A DNA stretch of 64,000 bases from Paenibacillus tuaregi. GTDB taxonomy: Bacteria; Bacillota; Bacilli; Paenibacillales; Paenibacillaceae. The DNA is taken from positions 3,920,543 through 3,984,542 of the forward strand of contig NZ_LT575476.1 of assembly GCF_900086655.1 (NCBI RefSeq). Reading direction: 5' to 3'. The notes under the pieces were generated by a model. It saw nothing but the letters and a program-made list of their open reading frames with translations. It was not told the DNA's origin and did not search any database. The translations under genes and the position numbers were made by a program. Of this stretch, positions 50,608-59,445 are shown piece after piece. The number at the start of each line of letters is the position of its first letter. The stretch's first letter is position 1.

Positions 50608-51933
50608 TCAGCCGGAGTTGCTGCCTGCAATCAAATCTCCGGCATCCGGTTTGGTCATGCCAAGACTGGTATTATTCTTCGTTGCTTTGAAATTTCCGTT
50701 GGCGTCAATATTGACGCCAGGGGACAAGCTGTCAATTTCCTTAATCAGCTTGGCTCCGTCAGCGGCATTCTTAGGAACAGGCTGACCGATTTCCGTGAAA
50801 TAAGGAATCATCCGTAGATCACAATTGCCCTTGGTGGTGCAGCGGGCCTGAAATACTGCCGTGTCCCAGGTTTTTGGACGATTCGTAGCTTTGGTGAAGA
50901 TAAAGTTCCCTGTACTGTAAGCGATCCACTTGCCTTTATATTGCTCTACACCCTGAAGAACATGCGGGTGCCCGCCTATCACCAAATCGGCCCCCGCTTC
51001 AATAAACGAATGGGCGAGTGTGGTCTGGTTGTTGTCGGGCACGGTGACCCTTTCCTTGCCCCAGTGGGCCACTACAATAATAAGATTCGCCTTTTTCCGG
51101 GCATCTTGAATCGACTTGACAGCCAAGTTCGCATCCTCATTGTAGACACCCGCAAGCCCCGGTCTCCCTGCTCTTGCGTTCCATCCAAGCTCAGGAAGCA
51201 CCCGGGTGAAGCCAAACAGGGCAATCTTCATGCCCTTCCGTTCTATGTATACCGGAGCATAAGCTTCATCACTGTCTCTTCCAGCGCCTGCGAACGGGAT
51301 ATTGTTAGCCTTCAGATGGTCCAAAGTATCCAGAAGCCCCTGTTCCCCTTGATCAAGCGTATGGTTATTGGCTACGTTCACCGCATCGACCCCTGCGTCC
51401 TTCATGGCCTTAATCGCATCCGGATGGGCTTTGAAAACAAACTGTTTGTTCTTTGCACCAATGCCTCTTGTGGTCACCGGGGTCTCCAAGTTAAGGATGG
51501 TCAAGTCATCCTTCTGAAACAAATCCTTGACGTACTTGAACGGATAATCAATTCCGTTCTGATTCATCTTGTCCGCTACTTTACCCGAGAAGATCGTATC
51601 TCCTGCAAAATTAATCAGCAAAGTCTCCTTAGCGTTCTTAGAGGTTTGGATTGACGAACCGTTATCCGAAGTGTCCGTGTCCGGTGTATTCACGGCGCTG
51701 GAGCTGTTGCTGCCTGAAGTATTCTGGCTGTTATTCTTAGGAGTGGTCAGGTTATCTACAGTATCACTTGGACTAGCGGCTTCCTGCATGTATTTGTTGT
51801 TCAAATAAGTAAATGTGACAACAAGTCCAATAATTACAATTAACGTCAAATTCACAAGCGCCCAGAACCGGCCCTGACGCTGCTGTTTACGCTTCTTCTC
51901 GGCGCTATACTTTTGCGATCTCGGCTGAAGCAT
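50608..51933 (-). CDS. CapA-family exported metallophosphatase-like protein
   Basis: A basic N-terminus and one membrane helix (LVNLTLIVIIGLVVTFTYL, about 27-46) are followed by a Ser/Thr/Asn-rich spacer (about 53-100), then the CapA (PGA_cap) domain: INFAGDTIFSGKV, LTILNLETPVT, VNVANNHTLDQGEQGL, VVAHWGKE and VIGGHPHVLQGVE, the metal ligands of the calcineurin-like fold. Relatives act in poly-gamma-glutamate capsule production, but no capBC genes are here, so another cell-surface role is as likely. The RARCTTKGNCDL loop carries two cysteines that may form a disulfide. Confidence 0.9.
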   Translation of the reverse strand: MLQPRSQKYSAEKKRKQQRQGRFWALVNLTLIVIIGLVVTFTYLNNKYMQEAASPSDTVDNLTTPKNNSQNTSGSNSSSAVNTPDTDTSDNGSSIQTSKNAKETLLINFAGDTIFSGKVADKMNQNGIDYPFKYVKDLFQKDDLTILNLETPVTTRGIGAKNKQFVFKAHPDAIKAMKDAGVDAVNVANNHTLDQGEQGLLDTLDHLKANNIPFAGAGRDSDEAYAPVYIERKGMKIALFGFTRVLPELGWNARAGRPGLAGVYNEDANLAVKSIQDARKKANLIIVVAHWGKERVTVPDNNQTTLAHSFIEAGADLVIGGHPHVLQGVEQYKGKWIAYSTGNFIFTKATNRPKTWDTAVFQARCTTKGNCDLRMIPYFTEIGQPVPKNAADGAKLIKEIDSLSPGVNIDANGNFKATKNNTSLGMTKPDAGDLIAGSNSG

Positions 51934-52126
51934 AATTCACTCCTTCAATTCTATTAAATTTGAGGCAGGCAACCCGAAATCTATTATATCAGGTAAATTT
52001 GTTGAACTAAAGCAACATTACTGTATCCTGTTGTGCAAAAAAGCCAATTCCCAAGCCTCATAAGCGAAGATATGCGCAATAAGTGGGGAAGATAACCGGA
52101 ATAGTGTGCGGGTGTACATACCTGAG

Positions 52127-52262
52127 GATAAAAAAGTGAAATAATTCTGACGAAACAGAGCGTTCGTCTTTGTGAACGGATTGCTTCCATATTGAAATGG
52201 TTTAGATCAAGAAATCCGTGCACAACAGCGATCTTAAAGAACAATTCATCCGGATGTCTTCA
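52127..52262 (+). repeat. Dispersed intergenic repeat family 2, copy 2 (diverged)
   Basis: The stretch follows copy 1 in order: ATTCTGACGAAACAGAGCG, TTCGTCTTTGTG, then ACAGCGATCTTAAAGAACA and CCGGATGTC. Identity is moderate. It lies in the 560-base gap 51934-52492, which otherwise contains only the terminator at 52397-52431 and no gene I can support. Confidence 0.55.
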
Positions 52263-52396
52263 TCCGTACAAGAAGATTTGCTCCGTTAAACTGTTCTCCA
52301 TGCGTCTTACCCAATGATCCGTTAAGTAGTCCGATAAAATGGAGCAGTTCCTCTCTACCACTGCTTGGCTGAGAAAGCAGCCTTAATAGAACCAAA

Positions 52397-52431
52397 AGTG
52401 ACCGTGCAGGTATTGACTCTGCACGGTCACT
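52397..52431 (-). terminator. Terminator of the heme operon
   Basis: AGTGACCGTGCA (52397-52408) and TGCACGGTCACT (52420-52431) form a perfect 12-bp stem. The minus-strand transcript runs on into CTTTTGG. It lies 62 bases beyond the hemY stop. Confidence 0.82.
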
Positions 52432-52492
52432 ATTAATGATATGGAGTTATCTATTCAGGTGAGTAAGGCAATCTGCGCTCTTAACCCCAAAG

Positions 52493-53899
52493 TTACTCCC
52501 CCACCATTCTCTGGGCGAGTTCCTTCGCCTGCTTAATACAATCCGGCAGTCCAACCCCTTCAAAGGCCGCCCCGGTAACATAAAGTCCGGGCGCCTTGGA
52601 GCCAAGCTCCTTACGAAGGCTTGCAATTTGCTCCAGGTGGCCGACCGGATACTGGGGCATGGATTTAGGCAGCCGGGTAATCTCCGAGAACAGCGGCTTC
52701 GCCTGGATTCCCATAAGCTCCCTAAGGTCCTTCAGGACCAGATCGGTTAATGCATCATCCGGAAGCTGCACATTCTGCTCATCCCCGGAGCGGCCCACAT
52801 AACATCTCAGCAGCACCCGGTCGTCCGGACTGGTATGCAGCCACTTCATGGAGGTCCAGGTACATGCCGTAATATTGCGTCCTTCCTTGCGCGGAACCAG
52901 GAACCCGGAAGCGTCCAAGACGCCTTCAAGCTCCTTCTTCTCAAAAGCAAGCACGACGTTCGCAACCGAAACGTAGTTAATGGCCTTAAGCGGGCTGACA
53001 TCCACAAACGGCTCCAGAAGCTTGGCAGCACTGAAAGCCGGAGTTGTAACCACAACTTGATCTGCCTCAAGCACTTCGCCGTCCGTTAGGAGGACCTCAT
53101 AACCGCCCTTGCCGCCGCGGCGGATGGAAGCCACTTCGGTCTCCAGGCGCTGTTCGACATCCGTAAGCTCGTGGACAAGACCATGAATCAACGTCTGAAG
53201 CCCCTGTCTGAATGTGAGAAATGCGCTGCGCTTGGTCCCTGTATGCGTCTCTACCGGCTTCTTGCCGGTCATCATGCCGCGCATCAAGCTGCCATGTGCC
53301 CGCTCCACTTCACCGAACTGCGGGAAAGTGGACTTCAGACTCAGATTGTAAGTATCCCCCGCATAAATGCCGGCTAGAAGAGGCTCGGTCACATTGCTCA
53401 GCACTTCCGCGCCCAATCTCCGCTCGATAAAATGCCCCAGAGACTCATCCTCCGTACTCTTGCGGGCCGGAATGAGGAAGTCCATCAGCGCACGGATTTT
53501 GCCACTCCAGGATATCAGTCCGCTCTTAAGAAACGGCCCCAGCTCTGTAGGAATCCCCAGCACCAGACCGGGCGGCATCGGATGAAGTTCGCCGCGCTTG
53601 ACGATATATGTCTTCTTCGCTGCCGGATTCATGGATACGAGCTCATGATCAAGCTCGAGCTCCTTCGCCAGATCAATCATCGCCGTCTTGCGGGCGAGGA
53701 AGGAATCCGGTCCTTTCTCAATGACGAAGCCGTCCCGGTGAAGCGTCTCGATTTTGCCGCCCATCGATCTTCCCTTCTCCAGCACCGAGATTTGGACAGG
53801 AACTCCCTTCTCCTTATAGAACTTCCGGATATAGAATGCCGCACTCAGCCCGGTAAGTCCTCCCCCAACGATTACAATCTTCCTAGCAGAATCACTCAT
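52493..53899 (-). CDS. hemY: Coproporphyrinogen III oxidase, HemY/CgoX type
   Basis: In Firmicutes this FAD enzyme oxidises coproporphyrinogen III to coproporphyrin III in the coproporphyrin-dependent heme pathway; older annotation calls it protoporphyrinogen oxidase. The FAD fold starts VIVGGGLTGLSAAFYIRKF, a second contact is GGKIETLHRDGFVIEKGPDSFL, and the end has LYVTGAAFEGVGLPDCIKQAKE. Length 468 is usual. The start lies 7 bases after hemH, so it is the third gene of the operon. Confidence 0.94.
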   Translation of the reverse strand: MSDSARKIVIVGGGLTGLSAAFYIRKFYKEKGVPVQISVLEKGRSMGGKIETLHRDGFVIEKGPDSFLARKTAMIDLAKELELDHELVSMNPAAKKTYIVKRGELHPMPPGLVLGIPTELGPFLKSGLISWSGKIRALMDFLIPARKSTEDESLGHFIERRLGAEVLSNVTEPLLAGIYAGDTYNLSLKSTFPQFGEVERAHGSLMRGMMTGKKPVETHTGTKRSAFLTFRQGLQTLIHGLVHELTDVEQRLETEVASIRRGGKGGYEVLLTDGEVLEADQVVVTTPAFSAAKLLEPFVDVSPLKAINYVSVANVVLAFEKKELEGVLDASGFLVPRKEGRNITACTWTSMKWLHTSPDDRVLLRCYVGRSGDEQNVQLPDDALTDLVLKDLRELMGIQAKPLFSEITRLPKSMPQYPVGHLEQIASLRKELGSKAPGLYVTGAAFEGVGLPDCIKQAKELAQRMVGE

Positions 53900-53906
53900 A
53901 GCTTGT

Positions 53907-54848
53907 TCATTCCTCTTCCCATGCTTTGATTATGACGTCGCTAAGCGTCTCCATATACAAAGGATCGGTGTTTAGCGCATCCGTGCGCATTAGTCTCATA
54001 TCGAGCTCACCGGCCACAGCCTGCGCCTCGATATCCAGATCGTAGAGCACCTCCAGATGATCGGATACGAATCCAATCGGTGCGACCAGCACATCCTCAA
54101 CCTGCTCCACACTTAGTTCACGCAGGGTATCCAGAATGTCCGGCCCGAGCCATGGCGTCGCCGTACGACCTGCACTCTGCCAGGTGAACTGCCAGTTCTT
54201 TACGCCGGCCCGATCAGCCACCGCTTTAGAAGTCTCAAGCAATTGATCCTGGTACGGGTCTCCCATTTCAAGAATTTTCTCCGGCAGGCTGTGCGCGCTG
54301 AACAGCACTCTCACACTGTCCCGCTTCGCTCCAACCTCTTCGAATTGGTCCAGCTTCTTGCTCACGCGCTGGGTCAACGCCTCAATCAGCTTCGGATGCA
54401 GGTGATAGCTCTTCACAAAAGAAAAACGGATTCCATGTTCAGCGGCTTTCTCCTCCGCACGCTTGATATATCCCCCAACACTCATAATGGAATAGTGTGG
54501 CGCAAGCACAATTCCAACAGCTCGTGTAATTCCGTCCTTGGCCATCTGCTCAACCCCATCCTCGATGAACGGATAGGCATGCTTGAGACCTTGATAACAT
54601 ACAAACTCTACATCCTTGTCCACGGAATCGCGGTTCAGAGTCATCTGAAGCGCTTCAACCTGGCTGTCAGTATTCGCTCTAAGCGGGAACACCCCGCCAA
54701 CGATGGCTTCATAGCGGTCTTTCAGTTCCTTCAGCTGCTCTTCCGATGGCGGGTTCCCCCGGCGGATATGGGTATAATAAGCCTCGACCTGATCCAGGCT
54801 TTCGGGAGTGCCGTAGGACATGACAAGTACACCGATTTTATTTTTCAC
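53907..54848 (-). CDS. hemH: Ferrochelatase, HemH/CpfC type
   Basis: The enzyme inserts ferrous iron into coproporphyrin III to give coproheme. Family features are GVLVMSYGTPESLDQVEAYYTHIRRG, CYQGLKHAYPFIEDGV, FSAHSLPEKILEMGDPY with the histidine involved in metal insertion, and QSAGRTATPWLGPDI. It has 313 residues, no C-terminal membrane extension and no cluster cysteines, as expected for Firmicute soluble enzymes. The start is GTG 54848 with GAGGTGAATTG upstream. Confidence 0.95.
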   Translation of the reverse strand: MKNKIGVLVMSYGTPESLDQVEAYYTHIRRGNPPSEEQLKELKDRYEAIVGGVFPLRANTDSQVEALQMTLNRDSVDKDVEFVCYQGLKHAYPFIEDGVEQMAKDGITRAVGIVLAPHYSIMSVGGYIKRAEEKAAEHGIRFSFVKSYHLHPKLIEALTQRVSKKLDQFEEVGAKRDSVRVLFSAHSLPEKILEMGDPYQDQLLETSKAVADRAGVKNWQFTWQSAGRTATPWLGPDILDTLRELSVEQVEDVLVAPIGFVSDHLEVLYDLDIEAQAVAGELDMRLMRTDALNTDPLYMETLSDVIIKAWEEE

Positions 54849-54903
54849 GGATTCAATTCACCTCGGTAAGTAATTTATTGCGTCGTTGTGATGCGTGTAA
54901 TCC

Positions 54904-55953
54904 TTACTTGCTGTGGAGCAGCGCCTGCGCCGAGTATTCGTGCACATACTCCGTCAGCTCGCGAAGCTTGTCCAGCGAGGCCTCAGGGAACAAGCCATGA
55001 CCCAGGTTGAACACATATCCCGGTGACTTGATGCCTTCATCAATAATCTCTTTGGCGTACTGCTTAATAACATCCATCGGGGCAGTAAGGACATAAGGGT
55101 CCAGATTCCCCTGTACCGCGAAGCCTCCCCCGGTCCGGCGGCGGCCTTCCTCAATCGAGACACGCCAGTCAAGACCAATCACATCAGCCTTGATTCCTCT
55201 CAGTGTGGGCAGCAGTTCTCCCGAACTGACTCCAGGAAAATATATTTTCGGTACATTGAGTGACTCAAGTTCGGCAAAGATACGTGTAATGGTCGGCAGC
55301 ACATAAATCTCAAAATCTTTGGGCGACAGGGCGCCTACCCAGCTGTCAAAGACTTGGAAAGCCTTGCTGCCGTTCTTCACATGATGCTTCAGATATTCAA
55401 TCACCATGTCTCCCAGCTTGTCCATCAGACGGTGCCACAGCTCAGGCTCGCCGTACATCAAGCTCTTGGTGCGGATATAGCTCTTGGATGGACGGCCTTC
55501 AATCAGATAGCTTGCAATCGTGAATGGAGCTCCTGCAAACGTAATCAGCGGAACGCTGAGTTCACGGTCTAGAATACGGATGGTCTCCATAATATGCGGC
55601 AGATCCTTCTCCACATCAATCGGACGGAGACGGTCAATATCGGCAGCCGTGCGGATCGGGTTATCAATGACAGGTCCAATATTCTTAACAATATCAAAAT
55701 CAATCCCGATTGAAGCAACCGGGTTCATAATATCCGAATATAAAATAGCCGCATCGACGCCAAGCTTCCTGACCGGCATCATGGTGACTTCCGCTGCCAG
55801 CTCGGGCTGCTTGCAAATTTCCAGCAGGCTGTAATTCTCTTTAATCTTACGATATTCCGGATCATAGCGGCCGGCCTGACGCATGTACCACACAGGCAGC
55901 TGATCCACCTCCTGCTTAAGACAAGCACGGATGAACCGATCATTATAGGTCAT
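54904..55953 (-). CDS. hemE: Uroporphyrinogen decarboxylase
   Basis: HemE removes the four acetate carboxyls of uroporphyrinogen III to give coproporphyrinogen III. PVWYMRQAGRYDPEYR near residue 20 carries the substrate arginines, YSDIMNPVASIGIDFDI has the catalytic aspartate region, and SWVGALSPKDFEIYVLP and YVFNLGHGLFPEA follow. At 349 residues it is full length. It is the first gene of hemE-hemH-hemY; ATG 55953 has ATGGAGGCG upstream. This order is the standard Bacillus arrangement. Confidence 0.96.
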   Translation of the reverse strand: MTYNDRFIRACLKQEVDQLPVWYMRQAGRYDPEYRKIKENYSLLEICKQPELAAEVTMMPVRKLGVDAAILYSDIMNPVASIGIDFDIVKNIGPVIDNPIRTAADIDRLRPIDVEKDLPHIMETIRILDRELSVPLITFAGAPFTIASYLIEGRPSKSYIRTKSLMYGEPELWHRLMDKLGDMVIEYLKHHVKNGSKAFQVFDSWVGALSPKDFEIYVLPTITRIFAELESLNVPKIYFPGVSSGELLPTLRGIKADVIGLDWRVSIEEGRRRTGGGFAVQGNLDPYVLTAPMDVIKQYAKEIIDEGIKSPGYVFNLGHGLFPEASLDKLRELTEYVHEYSAQALLHSK

Positions 55954-56089
55954 GAGAAGACGCCTCCATCTATAAAATTTCCCTAAATTCCATTATGCCC
56001 TTTTTAAAAGTAAGTAACAACCCGTCATCGATGAAGAAGGCATGACAATCCTATGAAATCCGTTAAAATTAAACAATTTAGCGTTATGA

Positions 56090-56095
56090 TATAAT
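56090..56095 (+). promoter_or_regulatory. Extended -10 of the MFS gene
   Basis: TGA-TATAAT at 56087-56095, about 28 bases before the MFS start; no clear -35 is visible. Confidence 0.4.
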
Positions 56096-56123
56096 AGAAC
56101 TTTAGAAAGGAAGTGGCTGCATC

Positions 56124-57341
56124 TTGCCAACCTGGAAGCTTAACCTCATCGTGTTGTGGTTTGGTCAATTTCTGGTGAATGCCGGGATGACTATGATCAC
56201 TCCTTTTCTTGCTTTGTATCTGTCCCAGGATCTCGGCGTGCAAGGTGAAAGGTCGCTCGGATTGTGGGCCGGAACCATATTCGCAGCCAACTTTGCGACC
56301 TCATTTATATTTCAGCCGATCTGGGGAAAACTCGCAGACCGTTACGGAAGAAAGGTCATGCTCCTGCGCTCCGGCTTCGGCATGGCGGTTGTCATCACCT
56401 TAATGGGCTTCGCTGCAGCTCCGTGGCAGCTGCTTGCCCTTCGCCTGCTTAACGGGACCATCTCCGGCTTCAATCCGGCTGCGGTCTCACTGATCTCCGG
56501 CACGACTCCGAAGAAGCGCATGGGCTTCGCCATGGGCATTATGCAGTCGGGAATTGTAGCCGGTACAATTCTTGGACCGCTCATCGGCGGGCTGCTTGCC
56601 GATTGGGTCGGCTTCCGGCCTATATTTTATATTACAGGCGGGCTTCTTCTCGTGGCCTCGCTGCTGGCATTGTTTCTGGTCAAGGAGAATTTTGACCGCG
56701 AGGAAGCCTCGCATACCCCGCAGATTTCAGTGCTTGCCGGATTCCGCGAATTAAACAAGACTCCGCAGCTTACTGCGCTGTTCGCCGTCACGTTCCTGCT
56801 GCAGTTCGCTATGATCAGTCCGATGTCGGTGCTGCCGCTTTATGTTGAGAAGCTGCACGGCAGCGCGGTTAACCTGTCGTTCTGGGCAGGGTTTGTGAGT
56901 GCGGTGACCGGACTGTCCAACATGATCACCTCCCCGATTCTCGGGAAGTTAAGTGACAAGGTTGGAGCCCACCGGATTCTGACCTTTGCCCTGATCGGGA
57001 CTGCCCTTACGCTCATTCCCCAGGCCTTTGCCCAGAACGTATGGCAGCTTGTGGTCATCCGGTTTCTGATGGGGATCTGCATGGGCGGGCTTCTGCCAAG
57101 TGTGAACGCGCTAATCCGTTCCTATACCCCGGACGGCATGGAGAGCCGGGCCTTCGGCTTCAACAGCAGCACCCTTGCCCTCGGCAACATGCTGGGCGCC
57201 TCCATCGGCGGCCTCTTGTCCGGATACATCGGTGTGGAGGGGATCTTTATTATTTCCGGAGTACTCCTGCTGGCCAACACCGTCTGGGTCAGAGCCAAGC
57301 TGTACAAGCATCACCGGCGGAACACGCCTTCCTTCCAGTAA
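56124..57341 (+). CDS. MFS multidrug efflux transporter
   Basis: A 405-residue drug:H+ antiporter-like protein with twelve helices. The MFS loop motif is WGKLADRYGRKVMLLRSG after helix 2, and NGTISGFNPAAVSLISGTTPKKRMGFAMGIMQSGIVAGTILGPLIGG holds the helix 5 antiporter motif C. A repeat of the loop motif is GKLSDKVGAHR in the second half. Start is TTG 56124 with GAAAGGAAG upstream. The exported compound is not known. It runs convergent with the O-methyltransferase gene. Confidence 0.92.
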   Translation: MPTWKLNLIVLWFGQFLVNAGMTMITPFLALYLSQDLGVQGERSLGLWAGTIFAANFATSFIFQPIWGKLADRYGRKVMLLRSGFGMAVVITLMGFAAAPWQLLALRLLNGTISGFNPAAVSLISGTTPKKRMGFAMGIMQSGIVAGTILGPLIGGLLADWVGFRPIFYITGGLLLVASLLALFLVKENFDREEASHTPQISVLAGFRELNKTPQLTALFAVTFLLQFAMISPMSVLPLYVEKLHGSAVNLSFWAGFVSAVTGLSNMITSPILGKLSDKVGAHRILTFALIGTALTLIPQAFAQNVWQLVVIRFLMGICMGGLLPSVNALIRSYTPDGMESRAFGFNSSTLALGNMLGASIGGLLSGYIGVEGIFIISGVLLLANTVWVRAKLYKHHRRNTPSFQ

Positions 57342-57383
57342 CGGTGGGGATGCCAGCTTGCAAGGGCAGGCTAGAGCAAGCAA

Positions 57384-57424
57384 AAAACCACCGGTCAGGA
57401 GTAACTCTGACCGGTGGTTTTATA
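57384..57424. terminator. Bidirectional terminator
   Basis: AAACCACCGGTCAG pairs with CTGACCGGTGGTTT around an 8-base loop; there are T-rich tails on both sides, serving the MFS and O-methyltransferase genes. Confidence 0.92.
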
Positions 57425-57445
57425 TTTTCGCTTTCGTGGAGAAAA

Positions 57446-58087
57446 TTATTTTACCAAAGCCAGCGCAAGTCCGTCATAAGCCGGAATAAACGTGCTGATC
57501 AAGCGCTCGTCTTGGGCAATTGTTTCATTGAACTTACGCATCGCTTGAACAGAAGGGCCGTTCTTGTCGGAGTCGAGCGTTCTTCCCCTTAGAAGTGTGT
57601 TGTCCCCAGCGATCACAGCGCCAGGCCGGGCCAACCGGATCGCGTATTCCAGATAATTCGGGTAATTCTCCTTGTCGGCATCAATAAAAAAGAAATCAAA
57701 CTTCTCCCCCTCGGCATGGAGGGCTTCCAGGCTGTCCAAAGCCGGGCCGACCATATACCGGACCTGCCCCCCGTAACCGGCCTCACTCATATTGCGCCCG
57801 GCCAGGTCTGCGTTCTCCTGCTTAAGCTCCAGAGAGACGATCTCACCATTTTGTGTTAATCCCCGGGCTAGGCAGATTCCGCTGTAACCTCCAAGCGCCC
57901 CGATCTCAAGCACCTTTGAGGCGCCGGACATTTGAACAAGCATCGTCAACAGCCGGCCGTAGCCGGGCGCGATGGAGACATCCCGAATCCCTGCGGCGGC
58001 AATGGATTCTTTGACCCTGGTTAAAGTATCGTCAGCTGGATATAGATCCTCACTATATTGTTCTGGCGATTGTTCTGGCGTTTTCAT
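57446..58087 (-). CDS. Class I SAM-dependent O-methyltransferase
   Basis: The 213-residue protein belongs to the caffeoyl-CoA/catechol O-methyltransferase-like family. The SAM site is VLEIGALGGYSGICLARGL, then VSLELKQENADLAGRNM, and FDFFFIDADKENYPNYLEYAIRL supplies the metal-binding acidic residues. Bacterial members such as YrrM include tRNA-modifying enzymes and small-molecule methyltransferases. ATG 58087 follows AAGAAAGGAAAATG; an upstream open extension of 90 bases lacks a site. Confidence 0.9.
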   Translation of the reverse strand: MKTPEQSPEQYSEDLYPADDTLTRVKESIAAAGIRDVSIAPGYGRLLTMLVQMSGASKVLEIGALGGYSGICLARGLTQNGEIVSLELKQENADLAGRNMSEAGYGGQVRYMVGPALDSLEALHAEGEKFDFFFIDADKENYPNYLEYAIRLARPGAVIAGDNTLLRGRTLDSDKNGPSVQAMRKFNETIAQDERLISTFIPAYDGLALALVK

Positions 58088-58260
58088 GTAAACATTTTCC
58101 TTTCTTACTCCGTTAATTAAATTAAGAACGTAGTTGAGTGGTGCGACACCAAACCCCAATTGTATGTTTATGTACATTGTCCTATACTATATTGAATGAA
58201 TATCAACCTAAATTGTATGATTTTTGAAGCTTTCCCACAAGTCAAAATGGAGTTGAGAAG

Positions 58261-59400
58261 ATGTCAAGGCAATTAGAACTGATTGCCACGTCACCGATGG
58301 GGCTCGAATCGGTCGTGGCGCGTGAGCTTAAAGACTTAGGATATGATGATGTGCGCGTGGAGAACGGGCGCGTTAATTTTACAGGAGATCTGATCGATAT
58401 CTGCCGCTGCAATCTGTGGCTGCGTACCTCAGACCGTGTTCTCGTTAAGCTAGGCGAATTTAACGCCGTCACCTTTGACGAGCTGTTCGAAGGAACGAAG
58501 GCGCTCCCATGGCAGGACTGGATTCCCGCTCATGGGGAATTCCCGGTTGAGGGACGCTCCCACAAATCCCAGCTCAGCAGTGTGCCAGCGTGTCAGGGCA
58601 TTGTGAAGAAGGCGGTTGTTGAGAAGCTGAAGATGACTTACGGTACCGAGTGGTTCCAGGAAAATGGCCCCCGGTATGTCATCGAGGTCAACCTGCTGAA
58701 TGACAAAGCGCTGCTCACACTGGATACAACCGGTCCCGGGCTTCACAAGCGCGGATACCGCAAGCACGCAACAGAAGCTCCGCTGAAGGAGACTCTGGCC
58801 GCCGCGCTTATTCTGCTGAGCCGCTGGGGTCCGCACCGGCCGCTCTATGATCCGTGCTGCGGATCAGGCACGATACCGATTGAAGCCGCAATGATCGGCT
58901 GGAACATCGCTCCAGGGCTGCGGCGCTCCTTCAATTCCGAGAATTGGCCGGTGATCCCGAAGGAGCTGTGGCAGGAAGCCCGCGAAGAAGCGTTCGATGC
59001 GGTGCGTGACGATATTCCCCTGAACATTACGGGCAGCGATATCGACGGGGAAGCGATCGAAATCGCCATGGCTGCGGCCAAAAGCGCAGGTCTTGGCAAA
59101 GAAATCACTTTCAAAAAGCTTCCGGCTGCCAGCATTACTCCGCAAGGGGACTTTGGATGTCTGATAACCAATCCGCCGTATGGCGAGCGCCTTAGCGATG
59201 AGAAGGAGGTCCGGAAGCTGATCAGCCAGCTGGGAAGAGTCGCAGCTGGTCTTCCGACCTGGTCCTTCTTCGCCATCACGCCAACCAAACAGTTCGAGCA
59301 GGACTTCCATAAGAAAGCAGACAAGCGCCGCAAGCTGTTCAACGGCCGGATCGAATGCCAGTATCTTCAGTTTCTCGGACCGCTTCCTCCCCGTCGCTAA
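58261..59400 (+). CDS. RlmL/YpsC-type 23S rRNA guanine-N2 methyltransferase
   Basis: The 379-residue protein starts with a ferredoxin-like domain plus THUMP RNA-binding domain (about 1-155), then a Rossmann methyltransferase: LYDPCCGSGTIPIEAAMI is the SAM loop and CLITNPPYGERL the N-methylating NPPY motif. This is the architecture of RlmL (m2G2445 of 23S rRNA) without the RlmK half found in enterobacteria, and of Bacillus YpsC. ATG 58261 follows AAATGGAGTTGAG. ltaS follows 45 bases downstream. Confidence 0.92.
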   Translation: MSRQLELIATSPMGLESVVARELKDLGYDDVRVENGRVNFTGDLIDICRCNLWLRTSDRVLVKLGEFNAVTFDELFEGTKALPWQDWIPAHGEFPVEGRSHKSQLSSVPACQGIVKKAVVEKLKMTYGTEWFQENGPRYVIEVNLLNDKALLTLDTTGPGLHKRGYRKHATEAPLKETLAAALILLSRWGPHRPLYDPCCGSGTIPIEAAMIGWNIAPGLRRSFNSENWPVIPKELWQEAREEAFDAVRDDIPLNITGSDIDGEAIEIAMAAAKSAGLGKEITFKKLPAASITPQGDFGCLITNPPYGERLSDEKEVRKLISQLGRVAAGLPTWSFFAITPTKQFEQDFHKKADKRRKLFNGRIECQYLQFLGPLPPRR

Positions 59401-59445
59401 GACGGGGGAAACGGTTCTTGCCGTGGAAGGAGTTAGAGATTCACG

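Noticed and set aside
53432..53929. Plus-strand frame of 165 codons antisense to hemY
   Set aside because: Antisense shadow of a well-supported gene with no initiation signal or family.
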